NCBI RefSeq assembly: GCF_025698545.1
Contig: NC_068569.1
Location: 16,244,001 to 16,308,000, forward strand
Direction of reading: 5' to 3'
From: Gossypium raimondii
Taxonomy: Eukaryota > Streptophyta > Magnoliopsida > Malvales > Malvaceae
Length of the DNA stretch: 64,000 bases
Below the pieces are notes generated by a model. It saw nothing but the letters and a program-made list of their open reading frames with translations, did not search any database and had not been told where the DNA came from. Below, piece after piece: positions 13,075 through 25,013 of the stretch (its first letter is position 1; each line of letters begins with the position of its first letter). The translations under genes and the position numbers were made by a program.

Positions 13075-14295
13075 GGGTAAACTTTATAAATAGTCACCCA
13101 AATATTAGTATGTTTCTATTTTGATTACTTAAGTTCAAATTTTTTCGTTTTAGTCACTAATGTTATCAGCATTTAATATTTTGATTACTCATCTGTTAAA
13201 TTATTAATGGAGTCCTGACTTCACCATTTTCATTGCCATAATAACAAATTTAGTTTTCCAATATTTATAGATTCCATCAATTTGATCTCGGTTCTAAAAT
13301 TTTAACAAATTTAACTCTCAACTTTACACATTATGTCAAATTTAATCTTGATTCATAAAATTTCAAAAATAAAAAATTTAAAAGTTCATTTTCTATAAAA
13401 AATACATAAAATTTTATAAAATAACTTATTTTCTCTTTTTGTAACATGACATTGATTTATTAAAATAATAAATTTATAAATAAAATACATTTTTAAAATC
13501 CACAAATAAAACATAAACCATATTCAAAAGTTTCTCTCTTTTTTTTTATAAATAATAATTTATTTATTATACGTCTGGACTTATTTTTAAATTTTCATCA
13601 AATTTCTCAAATATTGGGTATTGCTTTCATCTATAATCACCAGCACCAATTAGTTGTTGAGTTGTCGGTATGGCCTTCCAATTATTGGGTCTCCAAGACC
13701 TCACGCCACTTGTATATCTTAGTCAGATTCCCTTTAAACACTACCTCAAACACAATAAACTCGTTCTTGATTATTATCTTTTTCAACCTCAGACTGAAAT
13801 TTTTTACCCAATGTGAATATGATAGTTGCTAATGTTGCAAAAAGAGAAAAGTCGAATCTACGTAAGTTTTAAATGTTTTCCCCCTTAAATTGTTTCTTTT
13901 TATAAAATTATCATTTTAATAAATAAATATCATGTTAGAAAATGATTAAAAAAATATTCATTTATTTGTAAATATTTTTATAATTTTGTATGTATTTTAT
14001 AAAATCAAAATGAACATTTAAATATTTTTAATTTTTAATTTTTAAAATCAATGCTAAATTGACATCATGTGTAAATTTTTTGAATTTTTAGAATTAAGAT
14101 CAATTTGATAAAATCTATAAATATTGGAGGACTAATTTTATTATTATGTTAATGAGAAAAGGTTAAATTAGCATTTCATTAATGATTTAACAAATAAATG
14201 ACTAAAATATTAATTTTTTAATAATATTAATGACTAAAATTGCCAAAATAAAAAAAAACACTAATATTTAGATTACTATTTTATAAACTTTACGC
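13075..14295. mobile_element. Long-TIR (hairpin) non-autonomous DNA element, ~1.2 kb
   Basis: The left end GGGTAAACTTTATAAATAG is repeated in inverted orientation at the right end (14295 inward reads GCGTAAAGTTTATAAAATAG). Complementarity continues for several hundred bases: 'ttttagtcactaatgttat' on the left, 'taatattaatgactaaaat' on the right. The centre (13560-13860) is not paired and encodes nothing I recognise. The arms are diverged and I found no clean target duplication, so this is an older copy. Its terminal GGGTAAA and 'tagtcac' motifs link it to the elements at 42663, 51496 and 61898. Confidence 0.7.
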
Positions 14296-15117
14296 TAAAA
14301 CAATTTTGGGCACAGTGAAGTTTCGTCCGTTCCAAACTTGCCGCAGCCTAACACGACTTTTGGGCAGAGTCACCCGTTCCAATTTTGCCGCAGCCTAACA
14401 CTGAATTCTCCTTTTTATTTTTGGAAGGCAGCCTAAAAAGGTCAAAACTAGTTTTAGTGGTATACCATTAATTTGATTATTTTATATTCATCATCCAATT
14501 AATCTTGTGGGAGTTTAACACACATATTCATTTTGATATTTTATCTATATTTTTATGGTTCGTGTTTGATGTTTAAAGTTTAAAATTATATTTTTATTTA
14601 TAAATATTATTTTTAATTCCTTATATTATAATGTTGCGTTTAGTAGAAGTATTATTTTTACATATATTTTGATATATGGGTTAGTAATAAACTAATTCAA
14701 TTAATAATATTTAGTCACTCATATGACTTATTTTAATAAAAAAGAAATTTTTCTTATTTTTATAAGAATTATTACTCATCTTTCAAATTTTAAATTTTAA
14801 ATTTTAAATTATATTAATTATTTTTATTTTATATGAGCACATATTATTTCATCAAAATAATCTTACCTAACCAGACTCTTCAATTAAAAATAGCATATCA
14901 AATGTAGACTATGTTATTGAATTTATTTATTTTATTCTACGTTTACCCATTTGAATAAACCAATCATACTAGTACATTTTAACAAAAATTTTAATGAATT
15001 TTATAGAATTAAGATTGTAATCGATGAATAAAAAACTGTCGAAAAATATTTCAATATCTAGACTTTTACTTGAAAACAAACAAGATCCTTGTTACATTAT
15101 TTTCATGTTCATTATGC
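14296..15117. other. Intergenic, AT-rich
   Basis: No gene. A short direct repeat (about 20 bp around 'cttgccgcagcctaacac') occurs twice, near 14338-14355 and 14383-14401, with a related copy left of the TIR element near 13053. The rest is AT-rich spacer. Confidence 0.4.
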
Positions 15118-15500
15118 TTAAAGCTGTACCGAGCACTGTTCCATCATGTCCTGCTTGGGAGAGATGCTGACACTATGGTGCTTTCTTGGTTGATTCCTCT
15201 TCAATAACTTGTAGCATCCTCTGGATCGATAAAGCGTACGAAGTCTGGAATGATCTTTGCGAACGTTTTTCTCAAGGTGGCATCTATTGCATCTCTGATT
15301 GAATTTTCGACCACTCTCATCTGGTTCTTGCTCAAACCTTGTTATTGTGGTGCACTGGAAATAGTTAAGAAATATCAAGAATCTGACTATGTGATCAGAT
15401 TTCTCAAAGGCCTTGGTAATCAGTTTGCAGCTGTCCGTTCTCAGATCATGCTTCTTCCATCATATCAATCACCGCATTCGACGAAGTGGAGATGTCAAAC
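15118..15500 (+). pseudogene. Degraded Ty1/copia gag fragment
   Basis: Scattered plus-strand frames encode pieces of a copia gag protein: a 'EVWNDLCERFSQGG' type segment near 15240-15285, then KYQESDYVIRFLKGLGNQFA at 15370-15430. Stops and frame changes separate the pieces. No LTR, protease or polymerase is attached. It is a small relic lying 3' of the NPF pseudogene. Confidence 0.75.
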
Positions 15501-16139
15501 GCCTGTAAAAAGCTAGCCAACGTCAAGTGAACCATTTGAAGGCCAAAATACCCCTTTCTACCAAAATCAAATGGGATCAATTCGAAATACTCACCTCTCC
15601 CAACATCCAAATCTTTATGGGTGGTTAAAAACCTTTCTAGCTTGAGCTCTAACACATCCGATCAAACCTAGTGTCGAAACCATATTTTAAACATTTGATG
15701 AAATTTTTAAAAATTATTTTTTAAAACATCAGGATTTGCACATATACCTAAAGCAACATAAGTTAGATATAGCTAAAGAGTGAAGTGCAACATAAGTTGA
15801 TATGGAACAAAAACGAAACAGAAACTTATAACACAAATTATACGATCATAGCATCTTACAATCATATAACCATAACTCGGTTCATATGCACAAATTAATA
15901 AGTTCATACAATAATAGCATATACTCAATCATATAACCATAACTCAATATTGCATATTCGTATCCAAGCCAAAACACACTCATTGGAAGAGGCTGAAGAG
16001 AATCCACCACATCGTGCTGACAAGCCATGGATTTGCGTCGCGTTTCGACAATTCCGGAAACCACCATGGAAATGGTCGACAGAACCAACCCCACCCCGAT
16101 CCTTTGAAGATATCGGATTCCTATTAGTGACTTTGATCA

Positions 16140-17412
16140 CGTAGATAAGTACAAATCAGGCTTGGAATTGGGCGTTCGGTGCATGCAAGATAGCTGTCTT
16201 GGTTTCCATTGTGGCTTTAAGCATGGGAAGTCAGTGTACCATAACAATGTTCCCAAGGGAAACCCTCTCCTTCGTATTATACAGGTAATTAGTTTCATAA
16301 ACTATATATAGATATACGCTTAAAAGTGATAACCAAAAGATTACTCTACTCCACTTCTTTAGGTATTTGTGGTGGCTATCAGAAATCGAAAGCTTCCACA
16401 ACTGGGAGATGAATTACATGAGGTTGCAGGCTTGCACAATGAAATTCTTTCTATAACTGATCAAATTAGGTAACTGGTTTCGATGATCTTAGTGCATATA
16501 TTTTGTTATAATAAGTTGTAAATTTCGCTTACATTTACCATCAAATTCAAATATGCAAGTTTTTAGACAGAGCAGCAATAGATCAACATCAATAAACCCT
16601 GGACCTTGGAGACTATGTACCGTAACACAAGTTGAAGCAACAAACATCATAATTCAGATGCTTCCAATTATACTCAACATTGTTTTCATGAATACTTGTT
16701 TATTCCAACTCCAAACTTTCACCATCCAACAAAGCACAACCATGGACACTTCCAATTATACTCAGCATTGTTTTCATGAATGCTTGTTTAGCCCAACTCC
16801 AAACTTTCACCATCCAACAAAGGACAACCATGGACAATCATAGAATCCGATATTGGTATCCCATGGTTGTGCTTTGTTAAATGGTGAAAGTTTGGAGTTG
16901 GGCTAAACAAGTATTCATGAAAACAGTGCTGAGTATAATTGGAAGCATCTAAAATATGATCTTTGTTTCTTCAACTTATGTTAATGTATATAGTCTTCAG
17001 GGTTCAAGGTTTGCTGATGTTGATCTCGTCAAAGGTCTGTTCAATTAATGTTGCTCTGTCTAAAATCTACATGTTTGAATTAAGGTTACTTGAATTGATC
17101 AGTTTTGGGAAGAATTTTATTGTGGATGCTTGCTACCTCGTGTAATTCTCTCCTATCCCTAGTTGTGGAAACTTTTGGTTTTTGATAGCCAACACAAATA
17201 CCTAATAAAGTGGAACAAAATCATATTTTGGTTATCACTTATCAAGCATATATATATATATAATTTATGAAACTAATTACATGTATAATACAAATTAGAG
17301 GGCTTCCCTTGGGAACATTGTTACCTTACAACGACTTTCCCATGCTTTAAAAAAACAATGGAAACCAAAACAGCTATCGTGCATGCATCCAACGGCCATT
17401 CCCCTAATTTGT
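16140..17412. repeat. Head-to-head inverted duplication of NPF exons 4-6
   Basis: The left arm (about 16140-16840, plus-strand sense) and right arm (about 17412-16860, minus-strand sense) both carry exon 4 end, intron, exon 5, intron and exon 6 start of the NPF gene. They meet near 16845 with a spacer of only a few tens of bases. Matching landmarks are 'cttccaattatactca' at 16661 facing 'gagtataattggaag' at 16931. The arms are similar but not identical. A transcript crossing the centre would fold into a long imperfect hairpin. Confidence 0.85.
16661..16836 (+). repeat. 88-bp direct tandem duplication in the inverted NPF arm
   Basis: Two adjacent units start 'cttccaattatactca' and run through 'accatccaacaaag(c/g)acaaccatgga'. 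They differ at several bases, for example 'ttattccaact' against 'ttagcccaact'. The second unit is closer to the intact gene at that place, so the pair may reflect a join between two source copies and not simple slippage. Confidence 0.8.
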
Positions 17413-18799
17413 ACTTATCCACACGATGAAAGTCACCCCAATTATGGCTCCAACGGCGAAACTAAGCAAGAACCAGTTGAAAAAGCTTGATCGCTTAGGA
17501 TCCCTTTCATCGAACTGGTCAGCTCCCAATGATAGCAAAGCTGCTTTAACCCCGCTAGCGCCAAATGCAACGTGGTATAGACCAGTGAAAAGGATCGCAG
17601 CCTGGCCGCTATCGGCGGCCTGACATTGAGTTGTTTGGCTTATTGCAAGACCTTGGCATGAGGGTGGTCTTAGTCGGTGGAAATGAACTTGTGCAGTTAA
17701 GGCTGCATATCCCTGCAAATTTAAGCATTAAATCAAACATTTCCATACCAAGAGGATTAAATTTAAAATTCTTTTTGGATAATTAAGGTTTATTTCTTAC
17801 TTTCCACATACTAACTAGTTTTTTTTTTTTTCGATAGCACGCTATTAGTGAATTTGGCATGTAAACCTCGAATTACAAATGAATATTTAATATTGAAAGT
17901 CATCATATTTTGTCAGCTATATGACCCTTTTTCATTTTGGTAATACTATTACGTTGCTGGCTTTTCTTTTAATGGTTTGTTGAGCCAAATCATGGAGTTG
18001 AGACAACAACAACTAATTAAAGAAAGAAAAATAAATGTTTTGATGATACAAATCGTTCTGATTGGATGGGTGGACATGATATTTATTTTTTTTATAGTTT
18101 TATATGTTGAAGCATGTGATGAGAAATATGTCGTAGAGTTAAATTTGAGATTTAACATAATTGATTCATGTAACATATTATTAAATTTAGAGTTTGAATC
18201 TCAACATATATAATATTTATCTATTTCTAAATTAGTGACCATGATGGGAATATAGGCTTACCAGCAATTCTATGGACCCAAACAAGACACAAGTCTTGAA
18301 CCTTGACAAGTAGGTGTCAGAGATGAACCCTCCAAAGAGTGCTACTAAAAATAAAGACCCATGAAATTTGTAAGGGTGGTTGCTGATTTGGTTAGGCTGA
18401 AGTTCATGTAGGCATAAAAGTAAGTTACCAGGCTTATGACATTTGAGATAAATGCCATATTCTCCAGCCATTCCATGGCTGCCAAGAAAATCATAAACAA
18501 ATAGGAATCAAAGACATTACAAGACGAGCAAATTTCTAAAGTAAAGAAGGAAAGGAAAGAAAGAAATTAAAAGAAATGAATGGTTACCATAGACAAAAAG
18601 TGTAGCCCTTATCCCCCACGTTTTGTTTCTTGCTTGGCCAGGTCATTAAAAGCCCTTAAAATACCCTGTAAAATAGCAACAAGACCAATTAGCCTGAGTA
18701 AAGCAAATGAAACATGTCAAGGGACAATGACAAAAACAAAGAGATTAAGAACTACCTTATCCTCAAGATGTAAAATAATTGGCTAGACCAACTTACCAT

Positions 18800-21700
18800 G
18801 TTGCTGGTGAAGAGAGTGTAAAGAGATGGCTACTGCTTAATGACAGATCAATTGGTTTGGTTTGAATATATAGAGAGAGGAAGATGATAGTATAAAGCTA
18901 CAAGTCTTGAAAACAAGAAAGATCATATGTTTTGAATGAAACAAAAAGAGAAGAAAAGTGCAACTACTCGCATACAAATATTGCCCCTAAAAAAAAAGCA
19001 ACTGCCCAAAACAAATTCCATACAAAGTGCACTCTGTAACTGTTGGGATTTCTTTGTTTTATTCATGGAGTTAGGTAGAATCTCAAAATCCAGCAATAAG
19101 TTCTTTAAAATTGATATTCCTCCCTGTTACAATAAGTAATCCACGTCTCACACAGTGCCATTGCCCTCAATTAGAGGCATAAAAAACCTTTACCTTTTGT
19201 CATGATGCCATTGGTGCTTGAATCTTTGATTACTTTGATGATAAACTCTTATTTAGATTAAATAATACGTTATTAATTAAGTTAAATATAATTTTAAAAT
19301 ATTTAACTCCAATTGGAGTGAAGTATAGTTAAATTTTCATTATTTTGTTGTTAAAATTAGAAAATACATAGATACACAACAACAAAGGCATAATTTCTTT
19401 TATATAAAATTTGCTTGGTAAATAGATTTCCTCGTATGTGAGGAGCTCTGGAACAAAACATTTGGAGCTGTGTGCTACTTTGGGTTCTCTTTAAAAAAAT
19501 TCAGACGCATATGCATGTTGGCTTTAACAAATTGCCAATGCCAAGCATTTCTTGGGTGAATAAAGGAATCATGGTCATATGGAATTCAAAGCATCTGCAA
19601 ATCTCCCTAATTCAAGGTACAGGGATAACTAACAGCAAATGCTCCAGCTCTTCACTCCGTTATATAATTTATATATTGTTATTGTATTTCCAGTATCATG
19701 ACAAATTCTAAATCTATTAGGAACCAGAGGTTTTTTCTGTGGTAAAGCCAAGTTCCGCACAGCTTTACTAGATTTTTAAAACCACTATTTTACCACTTGT
19801 ATAAACATATATACTAAAATCATAAATACATATATTATGTATGCAAAAGAATTACATATACCGAAATTATGTTCATAAATAAACTTATATTACATTAGAA
19901 ATCCTTAGCAAAAGAATTTGAAGCAAAGTGAAACAGTATTGCTGAGGTCGACTTATGATGGGCTATTAGACTGAGCTAGATCAACAGTCCAGGTGGGTTG
20001 CTCTGAGGCAGCACCTCTTATATTTACGTGAGTGAAAGTCTTGAAGAAAATAGAAAGAGATTCTATTAAGTAATAGAATTAGTGATGCCATGGTCAACTT
20101 TGTGGCTTTGGTATTTATAGGTCTTTCTTGACTGTCCAAGGTTGTCCGGGCTTCCTCTCAGATCGATTAGTTTCTCCCGCTCTTTTAAGGATGTTAACCC
20201 TTATTTGCTTTGCTAAACTGGGGATGCTAACAAGAGAGAAGCAAGGAGTATGGCTTGTGGGGTTGAGAGCCTGTGTAAGGCTTTTGAGCCTCATAATGCT
20301 TTTTAAGCTTGGATGTTTTTTTGGGTCAGCCTGCTCTTTCTTTGGGGGTTGAACTCATTTATTGTGGCTCCACATGATGCTTGAACTTGTTATCTAACCA
20401 GTATAAAGCAGTTAATATTCATGGATACAGATATTTTCAATACCCATTCAGATATAGAGAGGAAACATAGATCAATATTTTCCCAAAAATTTATTTGAAT
20501 TAGGAATAAAAAGAAGCTAAGATAGTATGAAATTATATGATTATGTTCTAAATTAATAAGATGATAACTTAGCAACTAACATTTTTTTCTAAGCGATTTG
20601 CACTTGCATAATTCTCTTACAATTTCACAACTGTAACCCTATTTAATTTTGAAATTTTCAGCCTAGTAGATATCTTTTAGTAGTTTGTAGTGTTGTAATT
20701 GTAAATTTTAATGCGCACAATATTCATGTATTAATTGTTTTTATGATTTTTTTAAGGAATTTAAATGACTTAGCAACATGTAAAATGGAATAAAACCATA
20801 AAATACCTCTTGAGGCATATTTTGATTTGAAATTATATGAAAAAGGGAAAAAAAAACTCAAATTTGAATATAAATTATGTTTGGAACTCAAAATAATTTA
20901 ATCCAAACCCATCTAATTATAACCCTCATTTCGACTTGAAAGGAGATATTGTTATACCTCGTTCGCGTCAAGACACGTGGCAAGCTAGAAAGGCACCAAA
21001 ATAATAGGCCTGCCACCAACAAACTGGGAGATCCCCTACAAGTTTTTCCTTCTAGGATGACCATCCGCGCAAGTGCAGGCCAACTATTGTCCAGGTTTCA
21101 GAGTCTTTATTGGAACGTAAAGTTGTTGGTCACCAAATGTCATGTGTGTTCAACTATTCCATAGCATCAAGTTAGAATAAATGACAGGATCTGTTCCATT
21201 ACATACATCCTCGTCCCATCAAAGACATCCACCCACACTTTTCATAAATACCACCTTACACAAAATCCTCACATGTAAATACCTCCAGGAACGAAGAAAA
21301 AAGAATTGACTCTCTAAGATACCAACCCTACACTCAGCTAACTAACCTTCAACCTTCATACTCTCCTCATCTTCATTTTGTGTAACTTTAGGCTCTCCAC
21401 CCCGACTGTTGAATGGGTGGACCGACCTCCACAGCAATTATCACCCTCTCCTTTATATTCATTCATTGTTGTATCACTGTATCAACAACTTTAATTTAGT
21501 TATTTAAGTAAATTCATCAATCAAATTAATATTTTATAATTTGCGATATTAACTAAATAACTTAATCAATTATTTCAATAATAGTAAATATATAGTAAAG
21601 TATGTATAATAAAATGAAAATGTAAATATTATAATAAAAATAAAGTTTTGGTTAAATCTAGCCACATAGAAATTCTTTTGACATTCTTAAGATTTATCTG

Positions 21701-22067
21701 ATTGAATTAGTAAGAAATGAATTTGTGAAATTTAATCAAAACTTAAATAATAGTATACATGGGCGGACTAGAAAAGTGAATATAAACTGGATTTGAGCCC
21801 AATGAAAGCCTTAAAATCCACAAAGAAAAAGAGTGGACAGCATCGACTCTTTCGCTTAATTCCTAAGCAAAACAAGTTGTCCTAAGCTTACGCGGCAAAG
21901 CCGCTGACGGTTCATTTTCTTTTCGGCCATCACAGACGGTCCATTTTTACAATATAAACAGTTCCCATTTCACAATATTAATTACTAGACGGTAGACCAG
22001 CCCTGCTTGACTCCTGCTAATCAAAGCCAAAACCCTTGACCTGTTGTTTCCAGCTCACATTCCGGCG
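18800..22067. other. Intergenic between the NPF pseudogene and serpin
   Basis: The first ~120 bp are the old promoter of the NPF pseudogene. From 19.1 to 21.9 kb I see no gene. Short ORFs at 19472-19711, 20128-20352 and 20949-21164 match no family I know. Moderately GC-rich pieces (19950-20350 and 20940-21470) sit in AT-rich DNA and may be old LTR pieces. The last ~100 bp before 22068 are the serpin 5' flank. Confidence 0.45.
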
Positions 22068-23680
22068 ATGGATCTCCGTGAATCGATCACTAGCCAAACC
22101 GACGTCGCTTTGACCCTGACCAAAAACGTTCTCCAAACTGAAGCCAAGGACTCGAACCTACTGTTCTCGCCCCTGTCGATCCATGTTGTGCTCAGCTTGA
22201 TCGCCGCTGGTGCTAAGGGTCCAACCCTCGACCAGCTCCTCTCTTTCCTCAAGTTCAAATCCAACGACCAGCTCAGCTCCTTCTCCTCCGAGCTTGTTTC
22301 CGTTGTCTTCGCGGATGGAAGTCCAGCCGGTGGTCCCCGGTTGTCATTTGCTAATGGTGTTTGGCTTGACCGGTCTCTCCCTCTCAAGCCTTCTTTCAAA
22401 CAGGTTGTGGACAACGTCTACAATGCTGCTTCTAAGCTAGTCGATTTTCAAAACAAGGTAATTTATTTCTCTTATTTTGCTTGCTTATTGAATAGTAATG
22501 GCGAGTGAATGAAAAATAAGTGCCTAAGAACTTAGTTTCTGCCGATGGATTTGGATTGCTATGTGTTTCTTGCTCTTACAATGTCTCGTATTTTAGTTCC
22601 TTACAGTTGAAAATCAAATCTGTCTCTGACAGGGTGGATTCTTTGTGTCCCAATCTTAGAAAGGCACAGCCAAAATTTTAAAAACAAAAATTTCGAGTTA
22701 TTTTTTTTATAAATAATTGCAAACGTTCCTTGAAACTGACTATCTATAGAAAATGTATGAACAATTTCCAGTACAACTAGCTAGTAATGCACGAGGCTTT
22801 TTTTTTAATCATAATAATGCATTAAGATAGGTTAATGGGCTCTTTATCAATTTTCTTAAAGAGAAAAAAACATTTATTTTGGTATATTTGTTTGAAGGCG
22901 GTTCAAGCGGCGGGTGAAGTAAATATGTGGGCGGAGAAGGAGACCAATGGTCTTATTAAAGAAGTTCTTCCTCCAGGATCAGTTGATGCTTCAACCAGAC
23001 TTATATTTGCTAATGCACTCTATTTCAAAGGAGCTTGGAATGAAGCATTCGATGCCTCAAAAACAAAGGACCATGACTTCCACCTCATAAATGGTAGCTC
23101 TGTTAAGGTGCCTTTTATGACCAGCAAAAAGAAACAAACTGTTAGTGCCTACGATGGTTTCAAAGTTTTAGGGCTTCCATATAAACAAGGCAACGATAAG
23201 CGTCGTTTCTCCATGTATTTCTTTCTTCCAGATGCAAAAGATGGTCTGCCAGCTTTGGTAGAGAAAGTGAGTTCTGAGTCTGGTTTCTTAGAACGCCACC
23301 TTCCATATCAACCAGTTGAAGTGGGTGAATTCAGGATCCCGAGATTCAAAATCTCATTTGGACTTAAAGCTTCTGAGGTTCTGAAAAGATTAGGACTTGT
23401 GTTACCTTTCTCTGGTGAAGGAGGTTTGACAGAGATGGTGGATTCGCCTCAAGGTCAAAACCTATATGTTTCAAACATATTCCACAAGTCTTTTATAGAA
23501 GTTAATGAAGAAGGGACTGAAGCTGCTGCTGCTACTTCTGCTGTCATAGCACTCAGGTCTCTGCGTATTCCACAAACTATAGACTTTGTGGCAGACCATC
23601 CATTCCTCTTCTTGATCAGGGAAAATGCGACTGGAGTTGTGCTCTTCATTGGCCACGTCCTCAATCCTCTTGAAAACTGA
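22068..23680 (+). CDS. Serpin, plant serpin-ZX type (LR-type reactive centre)
   Basis: A suicide-substrate protease inhibitor. Plant serpins of this group act mainly in the cytosol; the Arabidopsis member AtSerpin1 restrains cysteine proteases including metacaspase and RD21. Two exons, 22068-22457 and 22898-23680, join in phase 0 after lysine 130 and give 390 aa, the usual length. The start is the ATG followed by DLRESI, the conserved N-terminus; no in-frame ATG lies upstream. Visible landmarks are [35 protein letters not shown] and [17 protein letters not shown] (the hinge, which has the small residues needed for loop insertion). The C-terminal [13 protein letters not shown] and [10 protein letters not shown] are also present. 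Aligned on the plant pattern, the reactive bond is Leu-Arg|Ser with P1 arginine near residue 350. An AATAAA at 23885 may be the polyadenylation signal. Nothing suggests damage. Confidence 0.95.
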
Positions 23681-24591
23681 TGAGTCCGTTGTGGTCATGA
23701 GGCAGGAGAATATGTGTTGTATTTTGCAGATGCTAGAGCAGGAGCTAGAGCCTGATGCTACTTGAGTGGTCTGCATGTTAAACCAGTGTAAATTGTGCTT
23801 TGTTGTTTGTTTGGTTTTCGTAGTTGTTCTTAGCTGTTCAATCCATGTTTAACTACTTCACTACTACATGTAATTCACACGAGAAATAAATTACGGTCTC
23901 CTGGTTTTTAACGTGTTAATTACTTTGACTCTTAGCTCTCCTGCTTATGTGCTCATTAATTACAAATTTTCTGGACTAATTGTATTGCATGGATTACGTA
24001 TTAGATGATGATGATCCGATTCCAGGGGTTAGAAACCCAAATTCCATATAGATAGGTAGAAGTGGAGGGTGGGTGAATTTGGATCAAAGGTTCAAGATTT
24101 CTGAAGCATTAGAGGATTAGGAGTTTGTGTTGCGGTTTCTATGGTGGACGTAATTTAACAATTCGTTGCAAAAGTTAGAATTTTTTTTCACATCTATGGA
24201 TTGCATCGGTAAAATATCATGGTTGTCATTATACTATGAGTCAGACTAGATTTTGTTCCTTCTAAAAAATATTAGTCTATGTAGGTTAAATCAATCAACA
24301 AATTGATCCTTTTGTTAAATTATTTTTAATGTTAAAAGGCGTAATCTGTTTGGTTATTCGACATCCACGTCAATTGTTAACAATAAAATGGATGAAATTT
24401 TAACAAAATGGATCAATTTATTCTTTAATCTAACATTTTAATCTAATATTCAAAGATAAATTTACTCATTTTTAAATAAAGGAGATCAAAATGTAATCTA
24501 AAGGTCTTCATGGTATATTTACGAAACTTAGAATAGGTATATTCAAATTTTAAAATAAACTTTTCATATTCCTTGAAGTTGATATATAAAT
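23681..24591. other. Serpin 3' flank and intergenic
   Basis: The serpin 3' UTR probably runs to about 23.9 kb. The rest is AT-rich spacer with no gene that I recognise, ending at the copia LTR. Confidence 0.5.
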
Positions 24592-24972
24592 TGTTAAGTA
24601 TAACTCCTATTTTCAGTCAAATTTAAAAATAATCTTTTAGTTAAACTCTGTTTATTTGTTTTAGTCAAACACCGATTAGTTTAGATTATTTTATTATTAT
24701 TTGACATATGAATTTAGCCTATAAATAGGCTCTTTTACAACCTTAGTAAAAACACCCATTAGAGATTAGAACTTATAACACATTTAGAGAATTTTGTGTT
24801 TATCTCCATTTTTTGTACTCTTCGTTCTTTTGCCATTATAGTAAAATTATCTTTGCCCGTGGTTTTTTATCCTCTTTGGAGGGGTTTTTCCATGTTAAAT
24901 TTATGTGTTCAATTTCTCAATTTATTCCGCTATTTTTGTTACTTGTTGCTTTAATCGGGTCGATCCCTAACA
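24592..24972 (+). mobile_element. Ty1/copia 5' LTR
   Basis: A 381-bp block begins TGTTAAG and ends CCTAACA, giving the 5-bp inverted ends TGTTA/TAACA. It contains a plausible TATA stretch ('cctataaataggc' near 24718). It is followed 2 bases later by a primer binding site and then gag, the order expected of a 5' LTR. No matching 3' LTR is found downstream, so the element is truncated and no target duplication can be checked. Confidence 0.75.
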
Positions 24973-24974
24973 AG

Positions 24975-24986
24975 TAGTATCAGAGC
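24975..24986 (+). other. Primer binding site (initiator Met-tRNA type)
   Basis: The sequence tagtatcagagc differs by one base from TGGTATCAGAGC, the sequence complementary to the 3' end of initiator methionine tRNA used by most plant LTR elements. Confidence 0.75.
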
Positions 24987-25013
24987 TAGTTCAAAGATCA
25001 GCTCATTCAGATA

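Larger units (their letters stand above)
15950..18799 (-). pseudogene. Rearranged NPF transporter pseudogene
   Basis: A close relative of the gene at 9898-12421. On the minus strand one can still find the ATG-only exon (18799-18797), exon 2 (~18663-18597), exon 3 (~18475-18270), exon 4 (~17716-17310), exon 5 (~17200-17080) and the first part of exon 6 (~17060-16860). A 1-bp loss in exon 2 (cccccac where the intact copy has ccctccac) and another in exon 3 ('agacccatgaa' against 'agtccccatgaa') break the frame, and the end of exon 4 is damaged. Beyond 16860 the gene turns back on itself: 16140-16840 is an inverted plus-strand copy of exon 4 end to exon 6 start. After this, 16130-15950 returns to the minus strand with a middle piece of exon 6 (GLVLSTISMVV). 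The C-terminal ~120 codons are missing. It cannot encode a transporter. Confidence 0.88.

Noticed and set aside
20128..20352. 74-aa open frame in GC-richer patch
   Set aside because: Cysteine/leucine-rich translation without a recognisable motif; probably old repeat sequence.
24975..24986. Possible tRNA-related gene
   Set aside because: It is only the 12-base primer binding site of the copia element; no cloverleaf around it.
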